Translations under genes and position numbers: made by a program | NCBI RefSeq assembly: GCF_030056735.1 | Contig: NZ_JASHKN010000001.1 | Coordinates: 310,001 to 374,000 of the forward strand | Direction: 5' to 3' | DNA: 64,000 nt | Source of the DNA: Rhodococcus sp. IEGM 1409 | Lineage (GTDB): Bacteria > Actinomycetota > Actinomycetes > Mycobacteriales > Mycobacteriaceae | Shown: piece by piece, positions 36,969 through 46,140 of the stretch | Layout: every line of letters starts with the position of its first letter | Position numbering within the stretch: position 1 is the first letter of the stretch | Notes under the pieces: generated by a model | What the model saw: only the letters and a program-made list of their open reading frames with translations | Told to the model about the DNA's origin: nothing | Database searches by the model: none

Positions 36969-38429
36969 ATGGCCGACCCCACCGTCAGACCGATCTCCGC
37001 TGCCGATATCACCACCTGGGACTACGAGGCCGACGTCGTCGTCGCGGGATACGGCATCGCCGGCGTCACCGCTGCGATCGAAGCGGCGCGGGCCGGCGCT
37101 GAGGTCCTCGTCCTGGAGCGAACGGGTGGCTGGGGCGGAGCAGCATCGCTGGCGGGTGGATTCATCTACCTGGGCGGTGGAACGCTGCTACAGAAGGCGT
37201 GTGGGTTCGAGGATTCGGTCGAGAACATGAAGACGTTCATGAAGGCAGCGCTCGGCCCCGGAACCGACGACGCAAAGATCGACGCGTATTGCGAGGGCAG
37301 TGTCGATCACTACAACTGGCTCGTCGATGCCGGCGTTCCGTTCAAGGAGTCCTTCTGGGGTCAACCCGGCTGGGAACCGCCGTACGACGACGGCCTGATG
37401 TACTCGGGAGGCGAGAACGCCGCGCCGTTCAACACCCTCGTCGATCCCGCGCCCCGCGGACACGTTCCGCAGATGTCCGAGAAGAATACCGGTGAGCGGG
37501 GCGGCGGCTACATGCTGATGAAGCCACTCGTCGAGACGGCCGAAAAGCTCGGTGTCCGAGCAGAATACGATCTGCGCGTCCAAACTCTGGTGGTAGACGG
37601 CGATCGGGTTGTCGGCGTAGTCGCCAAGCGCTACGGCAAAGACGTCACGATTCGCGCACGCAAGGGCGTCGTGCTGGCGATGGGCAGCTTCGCGTACAAC
37701 AACGAGATGGTGCGCTCGAACGCACCGCGTATCTTCGGCCACCCGGCGGCCTCCATCGAGGCGCACGACGGCCGCGCAATCCAGATCGGTCAGGCACTCG
37801 GCGCCGACACCGCGCACATGGACGCCACCGAGGTCGCGTTCTTCTGCGACCCGCAGTTGATGGTGCGCGGCATTCTTGTCAACGGCCGCGGTCAGCGATA
37901 CATCCCCGAGGACACTTACCCCGGCCGCATCGGCCAGGCAACGCTGTTCCAGCAGGACAACCAGGCATTCCTCGTCATCGACGAGGCTGCATACGAGGAA
38001 GGCATGAATGCCGAGTCGTCCAGTGCGCAGTTGCGGGCGCAGCCGAGTTGGGTGGCGGAAACCGTCGAGGAACTCGAAGCCGAGATGGGGTTGCCCGCCG
38101 GATCGTTGCAATCGACGGTCGACCTCTACAACCGGCACGCGGCTGAAGGGTCGGACCCGGTGCTGGGGAAGAAGGGCGAGTGGGTGAAGCCGATTGTCGG
38201 CCCGTTCGCGGCAATCGATCTGCGCGGACGCACGGGCGGATTCACGCTCGGCGGGTTGAAGACCACCGTCGACTCCGAGGTTCTGCACGTCTCCGGTGAG
38301 CCGATTTCGGGATTGTTCGCGGCGGGCCGGTGCACTTCCGGTGTGTGCGCGGGTGGTTACGCCAGTGGAACCAGCCTCGGTGACGGCAGCTTCTTCGGAC
38401 GACGTGCCGGAATCAGCGCAGCGCGCTAG
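36969..38429 (+). CDS. FAD-dependent oxidoreductase (fumarate reductase/ketosteroid dehydrogenase-like)
   Basis: 486 residues. The FAD-binding Rossmann motif is ADVVVAGYGIAGVTAAIEAARAGAEVLVLE, followed by GGWGGAASLAGGFIYLGGG. The middle has a capping domain, and the C-terminal FAD loop is GLFAAGRCTSGVCAGGYASGTSLGDGSFFGRRAG. This is the fold of fumarate reductase flavoproteins and 3-ketosteroid dehydrogenases; the substrate is unknown. ATG 36969 has GAGAGGA upstream. It follows the PLP enzyme by 82 bp and overlaps the convergent regulator gene by 4 bp; that regulator may control it. Confidence 0.85.
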   Translation: MADPTVRPISAADITTWDYEADVVVAGYGIAGVTAAIEAARAGAEVLVLERTGGWGGAASLAGGFIYLGGGTLLQKACGFEDSVENMKTFMKAALGPGTDDAKIDAYCEGSVDHYNWLVDAGVPFKESFWGQPGWEPPYDDGLMYSGGENAAPFNTLVDPAPRGHVPQMSEKNTGERGGGYMLMKPLVETAEKLGVRAEYDLRVQTLVVDGDRVVGVVAKRYGKDVTIRARKGVVLAMGSFAYNNEMVRSNAPRIFGHPAASIEAHDGRAIQIGQALGADTAHMDATEVAFFCDPQLMVRGILVNGRGQRYIPEDTYPGRIGQATLFQQDNQAFLVIDEAAYEEGMNAESSSAQLRAQPSWVAETVEELEAEMGLPAGSLQSTVDLYNRHAAEGSDPVLGKKGEWVKPIVGPFAAIDLRGRTGGFTLGGLKTTVDSEVLHVSGEPISGLFAAGRCTSGVCAGGYASGTSLGDGSFFGRRAGISAAR

Positions 38430-39631
38430 ATCACCACCACCCGCACGCCGTCGGCAAAGCGGTACGGCTGAGTCTGCAGGACCGCGCCGAGGTGTTTCCG
38501 CAGTCTGGACACCTCGGCGCGCACTGCCACCACATGCTCGCGATCACCGAAGAGCACTTCGCTCAGGCCTGCGGCATCCACGCCCGCCGAACCGACCGCT
38601 GCCAGGGCCCTCAAGATCTGAGCGTGACGCGGCGAGAGCGCTCGCGTCCAGTTGGCGTCACCACGCACCGTCACCTGCGGCGATGCGCCGAGGGACAGCT
38701 CCAGCTCGATCACCGGCCCGCCGAGGCCGGTGCGCAACAGCCAGCCGTCCCCGAGCGGCTCGGGCAGACACATCCCCAGCCCTGGCACGATGACGGGCTT
38801 TCCCGCGCTCGGCGCGGCCACGCGGTCGGGCGCGGCTATCCCGCTGGCGCCGGCCACCCAACCGAACTCGTCGACCACCAATGCCGGACCGGTCCCGGCC
38901 GCGAACAACGGTGCTGCCCGCGAGCGCAGACGCTCGAGCTGAGCTGCGTGCTCGCGCCACAGCGTCGCCTCCGCGAGGCGAACCGCGGTGCGAACCAACG
39001 CGACGGTGGTGGGATGCACCGAGGCTGCTGACCCACTGATGTCCACTACTCCCAGGATCTCGCCCGTCCGCGGATCGTGCACGGGTGAGCCGGTACACGA
39101 CCAATTGTGGTGAGTCGGCGCATAGTGCTCAGCCGAGAAGAGTTGCACCGCAGAATCTTCGATCAGCGCGGTACCTATCGCATTGGTACCGACCGACTGC
39201 TCCGACCAGCGCGCACCTTCGGCGAACCCGAGTGCGTCCGCCGCACGCTTGACTGCCTTCGCGCCCTCGCGCCAGAGCAGGACACCATCGGCGTCGGCAA
39301 CGACCACGATGAAGTTGGCGTCCTCGGCCACCTCGGTCAGAGTGGTTCGCAACTCGGGCAGAACGGCGCGCAGTGCGGTCCGCGAACGCCTCGACTCCAA
39401 CTCGGAGAAATCAGCGACAGCGGACGCGCCGCAGTGATCCGGCGTGAGCCCGCCCGCAGCCACTCTCGACCACGACCGTGCCACGACGGTCCGCGGCTGC
39501 GCCGGAGGTTCCTGCCCGGAGAGAACTGCGTCGTGCACCCGACTGAGTAGGCGCGCATGCTGCGACAGGTCGGTACCCGGCACGACGGCACCGAGCCGAC
39601 TGCCCTCGGGAGCGTTCCCCACGGTGGTCAC
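38426..39631 (-). CDS. GAF-domain transcriptional regulator (AcoR-like N-terminus)
   Basis: 401 residues. The N-terminal part, SWSRVAAGGLTPDHCG then FIVVVADADGVLLWREG and the GAF segment FAEGARWSEQSVGTNAIGTAL ... HHNWSCTGSPVHDPRTGEILGVVDISG, is typical of AcoR/XylR-type sensors. There is no AAA+ sigma-54 domain; instead the C-terminus holds a winged-helix-like segment (ALSPRHAQILRALAAVGSAG ... HVVAVRAEVSRLRKHLGAVL). Common in actinobacteria as regulators of alcohol and aldehyde oxidation. It is convergent with the flavoprotein gene, with overlapping stops. Confidence 0.8.
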   Translation of the reverse strand: MTTVGNAPEGSRLGAVVPGTDLSQHARLLSRVHDAVLSGQEPPAQPRTVVARSWSRVAAGGLTPDHCGASAVADFSELESRRSRTALRAVLPELRTTLTEVAEDANFIVVVADADGVLLWREGAKAVKRAADALGFAEGARWSEQSVGTNAIGTALIEDSAVQLFSAEHYAPTHHNWSCTGSPVHDPRTGEILGVVDISGSAASVHPTTVALVRTAVRLAEATLWREHAAQLERLRSRAAPLFAAGTGPALVVDEFGWVAGASGIAAPDRVAAPSAGKPVIVPGLGMCLPEPLGDGWLLRTGLGGPVIELELSLGASPQVTVRGDANWTRALSPRHAQILRALAAVGSAGVDAAGLSEVLFGDREHVVAVRAEVSRLRKHLGAVLQTQPYRFADGVRVVVI

Positions 39632-39921
39632 TCCGTCAGGCTACCGCTTTCGATGTGACGCGAACCACGTCCACACGGCCAGGTCGTCACCACCTGCGAT
39701 TAGCGGCGAGGAGCAAACTCCGGTAACGTATCCAAAGTTGTCTCGGCGAGGGTGAATCGCAGCAGTTCCACACGTTGCAGGTTTACCGTGATCGACGCGG
39801 CTACGGCTCAGCTCGAGCGTTTCGCTCCTGGCCGTGTGCGCGCCTGTCCCCCTTGTCGCAGGCAAAACCACACGTCAGTAAACCGAGCACGAACCCCGTG
39901 AGTTGTAGGAGCCGTTTCATC

Positions 39922-40530
39922 ATGTCTGAAGAAAACAACCTCGTCGCCGTCGTCCGCACCGAATTCGGCAAGGGCGCGGCTCGCCGTGCACGTCGCGACG
40001 GCCAGGTCCCCACGGTTCTGTACGGCCACGGCGAAGATCCCCGCCACCTCAACGTGCCGGCTCGCGACTTCGCTCGCATCCTCCGCGCACAGGGCACCAA
40101 CGCCATCCTCACCCTCGACATCGAGGGCACGGAGCAGGTTGCACTGACCAAGTCGGTCGTCGTGCACCCCATCCGCAGCTACATCGAGCACGCTGACCTG
40201 CTCGTCATCAAGAAGGGCGAGAAGGTCACCATCGACGTTCACGTCGTAGTCGTCGGTGACGCTGCTGCAGGCACCATGGTCGCGCAGGATGCATCCACCA
40301 TCTCCATCGAGGCAGACGCCCTCCACATTCCTGAGCAGATCGAGGTCTCGGTCGAGGGCCTCGAAATCGGCACCCAGATCCTCGCAAGCCAGCTCGAACT
40401 GCCCGTCGGCTCCGTCCTGCAGGCTGACGCTGACACCCTGATCGTCAACGTCGTTGCTGCACCGACCGAGGCTGACCTCGAAGAGGGCGCAGAAGCTCCC
40501 GCCGCCGACGAGGCTGCAGAAGAGGCCTGA
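39922..40530 (+). CDS. rplY: 50S ribosomal protein L25 (general stress protein Ctc type)
   Basis: Binds 5S rRNA in the large subunit. 202 residues: N-terminal L25 domain ([34 protein letters not shown]) plus the C-terminal TL5/Ctc extension ([40 protein letters not shown]) and an acidic tail. AGGAG precedes ATG 39922. It precedes pth, as in mycobacteria. Confidence 0.95.
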   Translation: MSEENNLVAVVRTEFGKGAARRARRDGQVPTVLYGHGEDPRHLNVPARDFARILRAQGTNAILTLDIEGTEQVALTKSVVVHPIRSYIEHADLLVIKKGEKVTIDVHVVVVGDAAAGTMVAQDASTISIEADALHIPEQIEVSVEGLEIGTQILASQLELPVGSVLQADADTLIVNVVAAPTEADLEEGAEAPAADEAAEEA

Positions 40531-40563
40531 TCCTCTCGGTTTCTACAGAACTCACTGCGCGCG

Positions 40564-40592
40564 GCGCGTCATTCCGATTCGGAGTGACGCGC
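40564..40592 (+). terminator. Hairpin between rplY and pth
   Basis: A 13-bp stem with one G-T pair (40564-40576 against 40580-40592) and a 3-nt ATT loop, 34 bp after the rplY stop. No T tract follows, so it may attenuate rather than stop transcription into pth. Confidence 0.6.
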
Positions 40593-40636
40593 CGTTCGCG
40601 CGTAGCAGGAAAGAACAAGCCAGAAAGTAGTGTCCG

Positions 40637-41209
40637 TTGAGCACAGATACCGCCCTCGTCATCGGCCTGGGTAATCCCGGCCCGCAGTACGAGAAGACCC
40701 GGCACAACGTCGGTTTCATGGTCGCGGGCACACTTGCCGGACGAATGGGCGGAAAGTTCAACGTACACAAGAAGAGTGGCGCCGAGATCGTCGAAGGTCG
40801 CCTCGCCGGCCGACGCGTGATCCTCGGAAAACCACGCTCGTACATGAATCTCTCGGGCGGCGCGGTCGCCGGTCTCGCTCGATTCTTCTCGGTCGATGCC
40901 GCGAATATCATCGTCGTCCACGACGAACTGGATCTCGATTTCGGGACCATCAGGCTCAAACTCGGCGGCGGCGAAGGCGGCCACAACGGGCTGCGGTCCA
41001 TTTCGAGTTCGTTGACCACCAAGGACTACCTGCGCACGCGCGTCGGGATCGGCCGCCCGCCGGGCCGCATGGACCCGGCGGACTACGTTCTCAAGCCGTT
41101 CTCGTCCACGGAGCGAAAAGAACTCGATCTCGTGTGCGAAGACGCTGCGGATGCAGTGGAGCTACTTCTCGAACTCGGACTGGAGACAGCACAGAACCGC
41201 CTGCACTGA
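40637..41209 (+). CDS. pth: Peptidyl-tRNA hydrolase
   Basis: Releases tRNA from prematurely dropped peptidyl-tRNA. 190 residues: [20 protein letters not shown] with the catalytic His, [45 protein letters not shown] and [21 protein letters not shown] start at 40637, the only start in frame near the conserved N-terminus. It ends 4 bp from the convergent AMP-ligase stop, the same arrangement as in M. tuberculosis. Confidence 0.96.
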   Translation: MSTDTALVIGLGNPGPQYEKTRHNVGFMVAGTLAGRMGGKFNVHKKSGAEIVEGRLAGRRVILGKPRSYMNLSGGAVAGLARFFSVDAANIIVVHDELDLDFGTIRLKLGGGEGGHNGLRSISSSLTTKDYLRTRVGIGRPPGRMDPADYVLKPFSSTERKELDLVCEDAADAVELLLELGLETAQNRLH

Positions 41210-41212
41210 CAG

Positions 41213-42847
41213 TCAGTTACCCAGCAGGGCAGCTGAATTGGCGCGGCGAAGCTTTCCCGACGACGTCTTCGGGATACTGCCGGGACCCAGGACCGCAACG
41301 GCACGAGGGCGCACGCCGACGTCGGCAACCACGGCGTGGACCACTTCGCGCTCGATACGCTTGACCTCCTCCGGATCCTCGAAGGCGTTGGTCTCGACGG
41401 CGACGGCAAAGCTCTCACGCTTCTGGCCGGCATCCAGGCGAATGGCGACTGCATTTCCCGGGCGCACACCGGCAACGCTTCCGGCCGCCCGCTCGATGTC
41501 GGTCGGATACACGTTCCGGCCGCCCATGATGATGACGTCCTTGACTCGCCCGCACACCACAACCAGGCCTTCTTCGGTGAAATAACCGACGTCACCGGTG
41601 TCGAGCCAACCGTCGGCGTCCTGAGCCGGCTTGTGTCCGTCGACGGTGACATACCCGGGGGTGACTGCCTTGCCGCGAACCTCGATGATTCCGACGCCGC
41701 GAGCCGGGAGCACCTGGCCGTCGCGGTCGACGATGCGTCCTTCGAGGTCGGGCACCATCTTTCCCAACGTGGCGAGGGCGCGCGCATTGGGACGATTGGA
41801 CGGCACCGCGCGGGACATCGACTCGAGGAAATCGGGATCGACGTAGTCGAGAACCTGACCCTGATCGGGATCCGGAATCGACACCGCCAGGGTGGTTTCC
41901 GCCATTCCGTACACGGGAGCGAGCGCAGTCGGGTTCAAACCGAAACGCGCGCCGGCCGCGGCGAGGGCATCCATCGTGTCGGGATCCACCGGTTCGGCGC
42001 CGTTCCACATGTATCGGACGCTGGACAGGTCGACTGCCCCGTCCTCTGCCTGTGCGAGTCGACGCGCCAAGAGGGAATATGCGAAGTTCGGTGCGGCCGT
42101 GACAGTTCCGCCGTACTTGCCCATCAGTTCCGCCCACAGCACCGGGGTGCGGAGGAAATCCATCGGCGTGATGCTGATGACCTCGGCGCCCACCTGCATC
42201 GGAACCGTCAAGAACCCGACCATGCCCATGTCGTGGAACAGAGGAAGCCAGCTCACCATCACGTCGTCTTCGATGGAGAACTTGATGCGGTTGATCATCG
42301 CGTAGGCATTTGTGTAGAAGTTCTCGTGCGTGATCTGCACGGCCTTGGGTGAACCGGTGGAACCGGACGTCAACTGCTGGAGTGCGATATCCGATTCGAC
42401 CGTCTCCACGGGATCGATCGACGCTCCGCCACGAAGCTCGTCCACCGTCACAACGGTGATGCCACGCTCTTCGAGTAGCGGCTTGGCCGCATCGAAGGGT
42501 GCGCCCAGAATCACGGCTTTTGCCGAGATCATGTCGATCACCGTCTCGGTGTCCTGAGCCCAGACACCCAGATCCGTTCGGGGGGTCGGCTGATGCAGCA
42601 TCGTCACCGACGCACCGCGCATCCACGTCGCCTGGCAGGCAGGCGCGATGTCGGCGGGCTGTCCAGCGAGAATGCCGATCGCAACGCCACGGTCGATACC
42701 GACCTCGGCCAGGCCGCCGGCCATGCGCCGAGCCTCCTGGTGGATGTCGCCCCAGGTCTGACGGAAAGCGTTGTCGGGCTCTCCCGTCACCAGGCCGCGG
42801 TCGGTGACTGCGGCGGTCGCATACATCTCTTCGGTGAACTTGCTCAA
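41213..42847 (-). CDS. Fatty-acyl-AMP ligase / acyl-CoA synthetase (Pks16-like)
   Basis: ANL-superfamily adenylating enzyme, 544 residues. AMP-binding motif [19 protein letters not shown], then [17 protein letters not shown] and [11 protein letters not shown], then the hinge and C-terminal motifs [35 protein letters not shown] and [10 protein letters not shown]. The HDMGM form is typical of fatty-acyl-AMP ligases, which load acyl groups on carrier proteins or CoA. Its place next to pth matches mycobacterial pks16 (Rv1013). The acyl substrate is unknown. It is divergent from prfC, with a perfect 18-bp palindrome between. Confidence 0.88.
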   Translation of the reverse strand: MSKFTEEMYATAAVTDRGLVTGEPDNAFRQTWGDIHQEARRMAGGLAEVGIDRGVAIGILAGQPADIAPACQATWMRGASVTMLHQPTPRTDLGVWAQDTETVIDMISAKAVILGAPFDAAKPLLEERGITVVTVDELRGGASIDPVETVESDIALQQLTSGSTGSPKAVQITHENFYTNAYAMINRIKFSIEDDVMVSWLPLFHDMGMVGFLTVPMQVGAEVISITPMDFLRTPVLWAELMGKYGGTVTAAPNFAYSLLARRLAQAEDGAVDLSSVRYMWNGAEPVDPDTMDALAAAGARFGLNPTALAPVYGMAETTLAVSIPDPDQGQVLDYVDPDFLESMSRAVPSNRPNARALATLGKMVPDLEGRIVDRDGQVLPARGVGIIEVRGKAVTPGYVTVDGHKPAQDADGWLDTGDVGYFTEEGLVVVCGRVKDVIIMGGRNVYPTDIERAAGSVAGVRPGNAVAIRLDAGQKRESFAVAVETNAFEDPEEVKRIEREVVHAVVADVGVRPRAVAVLGPGSIPKTSSGKLRRANSAALLGN

Positions 42848-42908
42848 CGCAACTCCTCGGTCAGTGTCACTCTTCGATCAGTGCAACTCTTCGCAGGACA
42901 CAAATGGC

Positions 42909-42926
42909 TGTGTGTTCGAACACACA
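42909..42926. promoter_or_regulatory. Perfect 18-bp palindrome between the AMP ligase and prfC
   Basis: TGTGTGTTCGAACACACA, a perfect dyad 62 bp upstream of the AMP-ligase start, in the divergent intergenic region. It is a likely operator. It is not a LexA box: the GTTCGAAC core is the wrong way round for CGAAC-N4-GTTCG. Confidence 0.5.
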
Positions 42927-42961
42927 CATACTTGGATAATCAGCGATCGTTCGCCGAGTGT

Positions 42962-42992
42962 TACGTCGCAGTGGTTACTACGTCGCAGTGGT
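42962..42992. repeat. Direct repeat in the prfC leader
   Basis: TACGTCGCAGTGGT occurs at 42962-42975 and 42979-42992 (period 17), about 100 bp before prfC. Confidence 0.75.
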
Positions 42993-43088
42993 CGGCGCGT
43001 ATCCTTTCTCTGTTGTGCTGCCGCACTCTCCACCTGTCCGCGCACCGGCACGTCGCCGGCACTGACGCCCACTTCGAGAGGTTCTTCG

Positions 43089-44807
43089 TTGACTACCCCG
43101 TCAGACTCGACCGTCCCTTCCGACTCGACTGTCCAGTCCGACACCGAAGGCCCCGATTCCACCGAGAGTGGGTCGGTCGCGGTCACGACGACCACCAAGG
43201 GCTTGTCAGCTGAGGCAGAGCGTCGCCGCACCTTCGCCGTCATCTCGCATCCTGACGCCGGTAAGTCGACGCTCACCGAAGCGCTGGCACTGCACGCGAA
43301 GAAGATCTCCGAGGCAGGTGCCGTCCACGGCAAAGCAGGCCGCAAGTCGACGGTCTCGGACTGGATGGAGATGGAGAAGGCCCGCGGCATCTCCGTCAGT
43401 TCCACCGCACTGCAGTTCAACTACCACTCGTCCGAGACCCCGGACGAGCAGATCAACGTGATCAACCTCGTCGATACTCCCGGCCACTCCGACTTCTCCG
43501 AGGACACGTACCGCGTCCTGACCGCAGTCGACGCAGCCGTCATGCTCATCGACGCTGCCAAGGGCCTCGAACCGCAGACGCTCAAGCTGTTCCAGGTGTG
43601 TCGTCACCGCGGCATCCCGGTTATCACGGTCATCAACAAGTGGGACCGCCCCGGCCAGACTCCGCTCGAACTGCTCGACGAGATCAGCGAACGGATCGGC
43701 CTCACACCCACTCCCCTGTACTGGCCCGTCGGTATCGCCGGCGACTTCCGCGGACTGCTGCGGCGCGGCGAAGACGGCGGGGCCCGCGAGTACGTCCGCT
43801 TCACCCGTACCGCCGGCGGTGCGAAGATCGCCCCCGAAGAGGTCATGGACGCCGAAGCCGCACTTGCCAAGGAAGGCTCCGAGTGGGAGACCGCGGCCGA
43901 GGAGAGTGAACTGCTCTCCGCTACGGGTCAGGACCACGATCAGGAGATGTTCCTCGCCGGTCAAACGTCCCCGGTGATCTTCGCGTCTGCGATGCTCAAC
44001 TTCGGTGTCCGCCAGATCCTCGACACCCTCGTCGAATTGGCGCCGCCGCCGCGAGGCCGCGAAGACCTCAGCGGCAAGCCACGCGAGGTCACCGATCCGT
44101 TCAGTGCGGTCGTCTTCAAGGTGCAGGCCGGTATGGACACCGCGCACCGTGACCGTCTGGCATTCATGCGCATCGTCTCCGGCGTGTTCGAGCGCGGCAT
44201 GGTCGTCACGCACGCCCAAACCGGGAAACCCTTCACGACCAAGTACGCGCAGACGGTGTTCGGCCGCGAACGTTCCACTGTCGAGTCCGCGTTCCCCGGC
44301 GACGTCGTCGGCCTCGTCAACGCCACCGCCCTTGCGCCCGGCCACACGCTGTACACCGAGAAGAAGGTCGAGTTCCCGCCGATCCCGTCGTTCGCGCCGG
44401 AGCACTTCTCGATCCTGCGTGCCGAAAGCGCAGGCAAGTACAAGCAGTTCCGCCGCGCTGTCGACCAACTCGACTCCGAGGGCGTCGTCCAGATTCTTCG
44501 CAACGACATCCGCGGCGACGCCTCCCCCGTCATGGCGGCCGTCGGCCCGATGCAGTTCGAAGTTGTCGCAGCGCGCATGAAGGCCGAGTTCAACGTCGAG
44601 GCCAAGATGGAACCGCTCGGCTATGCATTGGCCCGTCGCACCGACGCCGCGTCCGAGGTCGAACTGAACCGCCAACGCGGTGTGGAGGTCTTCACCCGAT
44701 CCGACGGTGTTCTCCTCGCTCTTGTCAGTGACAAGTGGCGCCTGCAGTACATCCAGAAGGAACTTCCGGATCTGACGCTCGAACCCCTCGTCGCTGCTGC
44801 GGACTGA
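43089..44807 (+). CDS. prfC: Peptide chain release factor 3
   Basis: GTPase that recycles RF1/RF2 from the ribosome after termination. 572 residues. G motifs: FAVISHPDAGKSTLTEALAL, RGISVSSTALQF, VDTPGHSDFSEDTYR, and VINKWDRPGQTPLELLDEI. Domain II and RF3 C-terminal domain follow (VFERGMVVTHAQTGKPFTTKYAQTVFG, PMQFEVVAARMKAEFNVE). TTG 43089 was chosen because GAGAGG lies 7 nt upstream. The first 35 residues before the G domain are a Ser/Asp/Thr-rich tail with SDSTV repeats, unusual for the family. Coupled by 1 bp to pnuC. Confidence 0.93.
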   Translation: MTTPSDSTVPSDSTVQSDTEGPDSTESGSVAVTTTTKGLSAEAERRRTFAVISHPDAGKSTLTEALALHAKKISEAGAVHGKAGRKSTVSDWMEMEKARGISVSSTALQFNYHSSETPDEQINVINLVDTPGHSDFSEDTYRVLTAVDAAVMLIDAAKGLEPQTLKLFQVCRHRGIPVITVINKWDRPGQTPLELLDEISERIGLTPTPLYWPVGIAGDFRGLLRRGEDGGAREYVRFTRTAGGAKIAPEEVMDAEAALAKEGSEWETAAEESELLSATGQDHDQEMFLAGQTSPVIFASAMLNFGVRQILDTLVELAPPPRGREDLSGKPREVTDPFSAVVFKVQAGMDTAHRDRLAFMRIVSGVFERGMVVTHAQTGKPFTTKYAQTVFGRERSTVESAFPGDVVGLVNATALAPGHTLYTEKKVEFPPIPSFAPEHFSILRAESAGKYKQFRRAVDQLDSEGVVQILRNDIRGDASPVMAAVGPMQFEVVAARMKAEFNVEAKMEPLGYALARRTDAASEVELNRQRGVEVFTRSDGVLLALVSDKWRLQYIQKELPDLTLEPLVAAAD

Positions 44808-45457
44808 TGAGCCTGATCGAGGCGCTGTTCGACGCCGAACTGCACATCGGCAGCGCCACGATTCTCTGGCGAGAGATCATCGGAAACGCGTTCGGAATAG
44901 GGTCCGCGATCGCCGGCGCACGACGCTCTGTATGGGCGTGGCCTGTCGGTATAGCCGGAAATGCCCTGTTGTTCACGGTGTTCATGGGCGCGCTTTTCCA
45001 CACGCCGCAAGAGCTCAATCTCTACGGCCAGGCCGGACGTCAGTTGTTGTTCATCACCGTCAGCGTCTACGGATGGACTCAGTGGCGACGCCGGGCACGC
45101 GACTCCGGTCGCGCAGTCCTGCCCCACTGGGCGACAACTCGCGAGCGCGTCGCCATGATCGCCGTCATGGCAAGCGGCACAATCGCTTTCGCCTGGATCT
45201 TCGACCTTCTCGGCTCGTACGGGGCGTGGGCGGAAGCCTGGATTTTCACCGGCTCCATCCTCGCGACGTACGGCATGGCACGCGGCTGGACGGAGTTCTG
45301 GCTCATCTGGATCGGCGTCGACGCCGTCGGTGTTCCCCTTCTTTTCCGGGCCGGGTACTACCCGTCGGCGATCCTCTATCTGGTCTACGCATTCTTCGTA
45401 CTGTGGGGTTTCGCAATGTGGCTGCGCATTCAACGTCGAACTCCGCAAGGGGTGTAA
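44807..45457 (+). CDS. pnuC: PnuC-type nicotinamide riboside transporter
   Basis: A 216-residue membrane protein with about seven helices: EIIGNAFGIGSAIAGARRSVWAWPVGIAGNALLFTVF, the PnuC motif region LYGQAGRQLLFITVSVYGWTQWRR, then WTEFWLIWIGVDAVGVPLLFRAGYYPSAILYLVYAFF with the conserved WxxW-type pattern. PnuC proteins facilitate uptake of nicotinamide riboside or another vitamin for NAD synthesis; which vitamin is inferred. Its ATG overlaps the prfC stop (TGATG). Confidence 0.88.
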   Translation: MSLIEALFDAELHIGSATILWREIIGNAFGIGSAIAGARRSVWAWPVGIAGNALLFTVFMGALFHTPQELNLYGQAGRQLLFITVSVYGWTQWRRRARDSGRAVLPHWATTRERVAMIAVMASGTIAFAWIFDLLGSYGAWAEAWIFTGSILATYGMARGWTEFWLIWIGVDAVGVPLLFRAGYYPSAILYLVYAFFVLWGFAMWLRIQRRTPQGV

Positions 45458-45461
45458 CCGT

Positions 45462-45482
45462 AAACGAACTCCTGGTATGTTT
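45462..45482 (+). promoter_or_regulatory. 21-bp autoregulator-type palindrome upstream of the Ser/Asn-rich gene
   Basis: AAACGAAC, TCCTG, GTATGTTT on the plus strand, with flanking T/A extending the dyad by one base each side. One base different from the arms at 5941 and 19128 (on their transcribed strands). It is 52 bp upstream of ATG 45534. Confidence 0.6.
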
Positions 45483-45495
45483 ACGTCGATTAAGC

Positions 45496-45512
45496 AAACC
45501 GACGGTCTGTTT
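45496..45512 (+). promoter_or_regulatory. Second AAAC/GTTT dyad upstream of the Ser/Asn-rich gene
   Basis: AAACCGAC, G, GTCTGTTT: AAAC-2-AC and GT-2-GTTT arms as in the 21-bp sites but with a 1-bp centre, 13 bp downstream of the first site. Together they could bind two dimers. Confidence 0.45.
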
Positions 45513-45533
45513 ACGGGCATCAGGAGCGAAACA

Positions 45534-46121
45534 ATGGAAGACAAGAATTCTCACGGAATAACGGGTCCCAACGGTTCCGGAAACGGATCGAGAGCCAGTA
45601 GTTCCGCGAGTAATGGTTCCGCGGGCAACCTTTCCACTAGCAACGGTTCTGCGAGTAATGGTTCTGCGAGCAACCTTTCCACTAGCAACGGTTCCGGCAG
45701 CGCCACCGCCACAGCGGATTTTCTGTCGACCGCACCCAAGCAATCGGATGCATTCACGTTTCCGCTTCCCACCCGAACCACGGCCGCACACAGCAGCGGA
45801 GAGGACCTTTCAGTGCCAGCTTCAACACGCGAATCATCGAGGACACTCGAGACTCGGAGTCGTACCGTCGTACGGCGCGACGCGATGGGCGTAGCCGCCG
45901 TTCGAGTAGCCGGGCGACTCACCCACACCGAACTCATCGCAAATCAGGCCTCACCCTCGAGCACGCATTCTTCCGATCCCACGATGGATCTGGACGAGTT
46001 GCTCACGATGCTCGGCAGCTACCTGTTGTCCTCGGGGTTCGAACATCCGGAAATTCACGCCAAACTCGGCGGACAGTCGATCGTCGTCAACCTCGTGTCG
46101 CCGGAAATCAGCGCCAGCTGA
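45534..46121 (+). CDS. Unknown protein with Ser/Asn/Gly repeat N-terminus
   Basis: I do not recognise this 195-residue protein. AGGAG lies 8 nt before ATG 45534. Residues 8-65 are a low-complexity Ser/Asn/Gly/Ala stretch built partly from a 45-bp tandem repeat (SASNGSASNLSTSNG). A basic middle (TRESSRTLETRSRTVVRRDA) leads to a folded-looking C-terminus, MDLDELLTMLGSYLLSSGFEHPEIHAKLGGQSIVVNLVSP. No signal peptide or membrane helix is seen. It follows pnuC by 76 bp but has its own two palindromic operator-like sites, so it is probably separately controlled. A 15-bp tandem repeat follows its stop. Confidence 0.65.
   Translation: MEDKNSHGITGPNGSGNGSRASSSASNGSAGNLSTSNGSASNGSASNLSTSNGSGSATATADFLSTAPKQSDAFTFPLPTRTTAAHSSGEDLSVPASTRESSRTLETRSRTVVRRDAMGVAAVRVAGRLTHTELIANQASPSSTHSSDPTMDLDELLTMLGSYLLSSGFEHPEIHAKLGGQSIVVNLVSPEISAS
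45601..45690. repeat. 45-bp coding tandem repeat
   Basis: Two 45-bp units (45601-45645, 45646-45690) with three differences, encoding the 15-residue SASNGSAxNLSTSNG repeat. Confidence 0.85.
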
Positions 46122-46140
46122 TCTGGGCCCAACTGTTCTT

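Noticed and set aside
42905..42930. Possible SOS/LexA box near TTCGAACACACA
   Set aside because: The core is GTTCGAAC, not CGAAC-N4-GTTCG.
43206..44675. Long minus-strand frame opposite prfC
   Set aside because: Antisense shadow; prfC on the plus strand has all G motifs.
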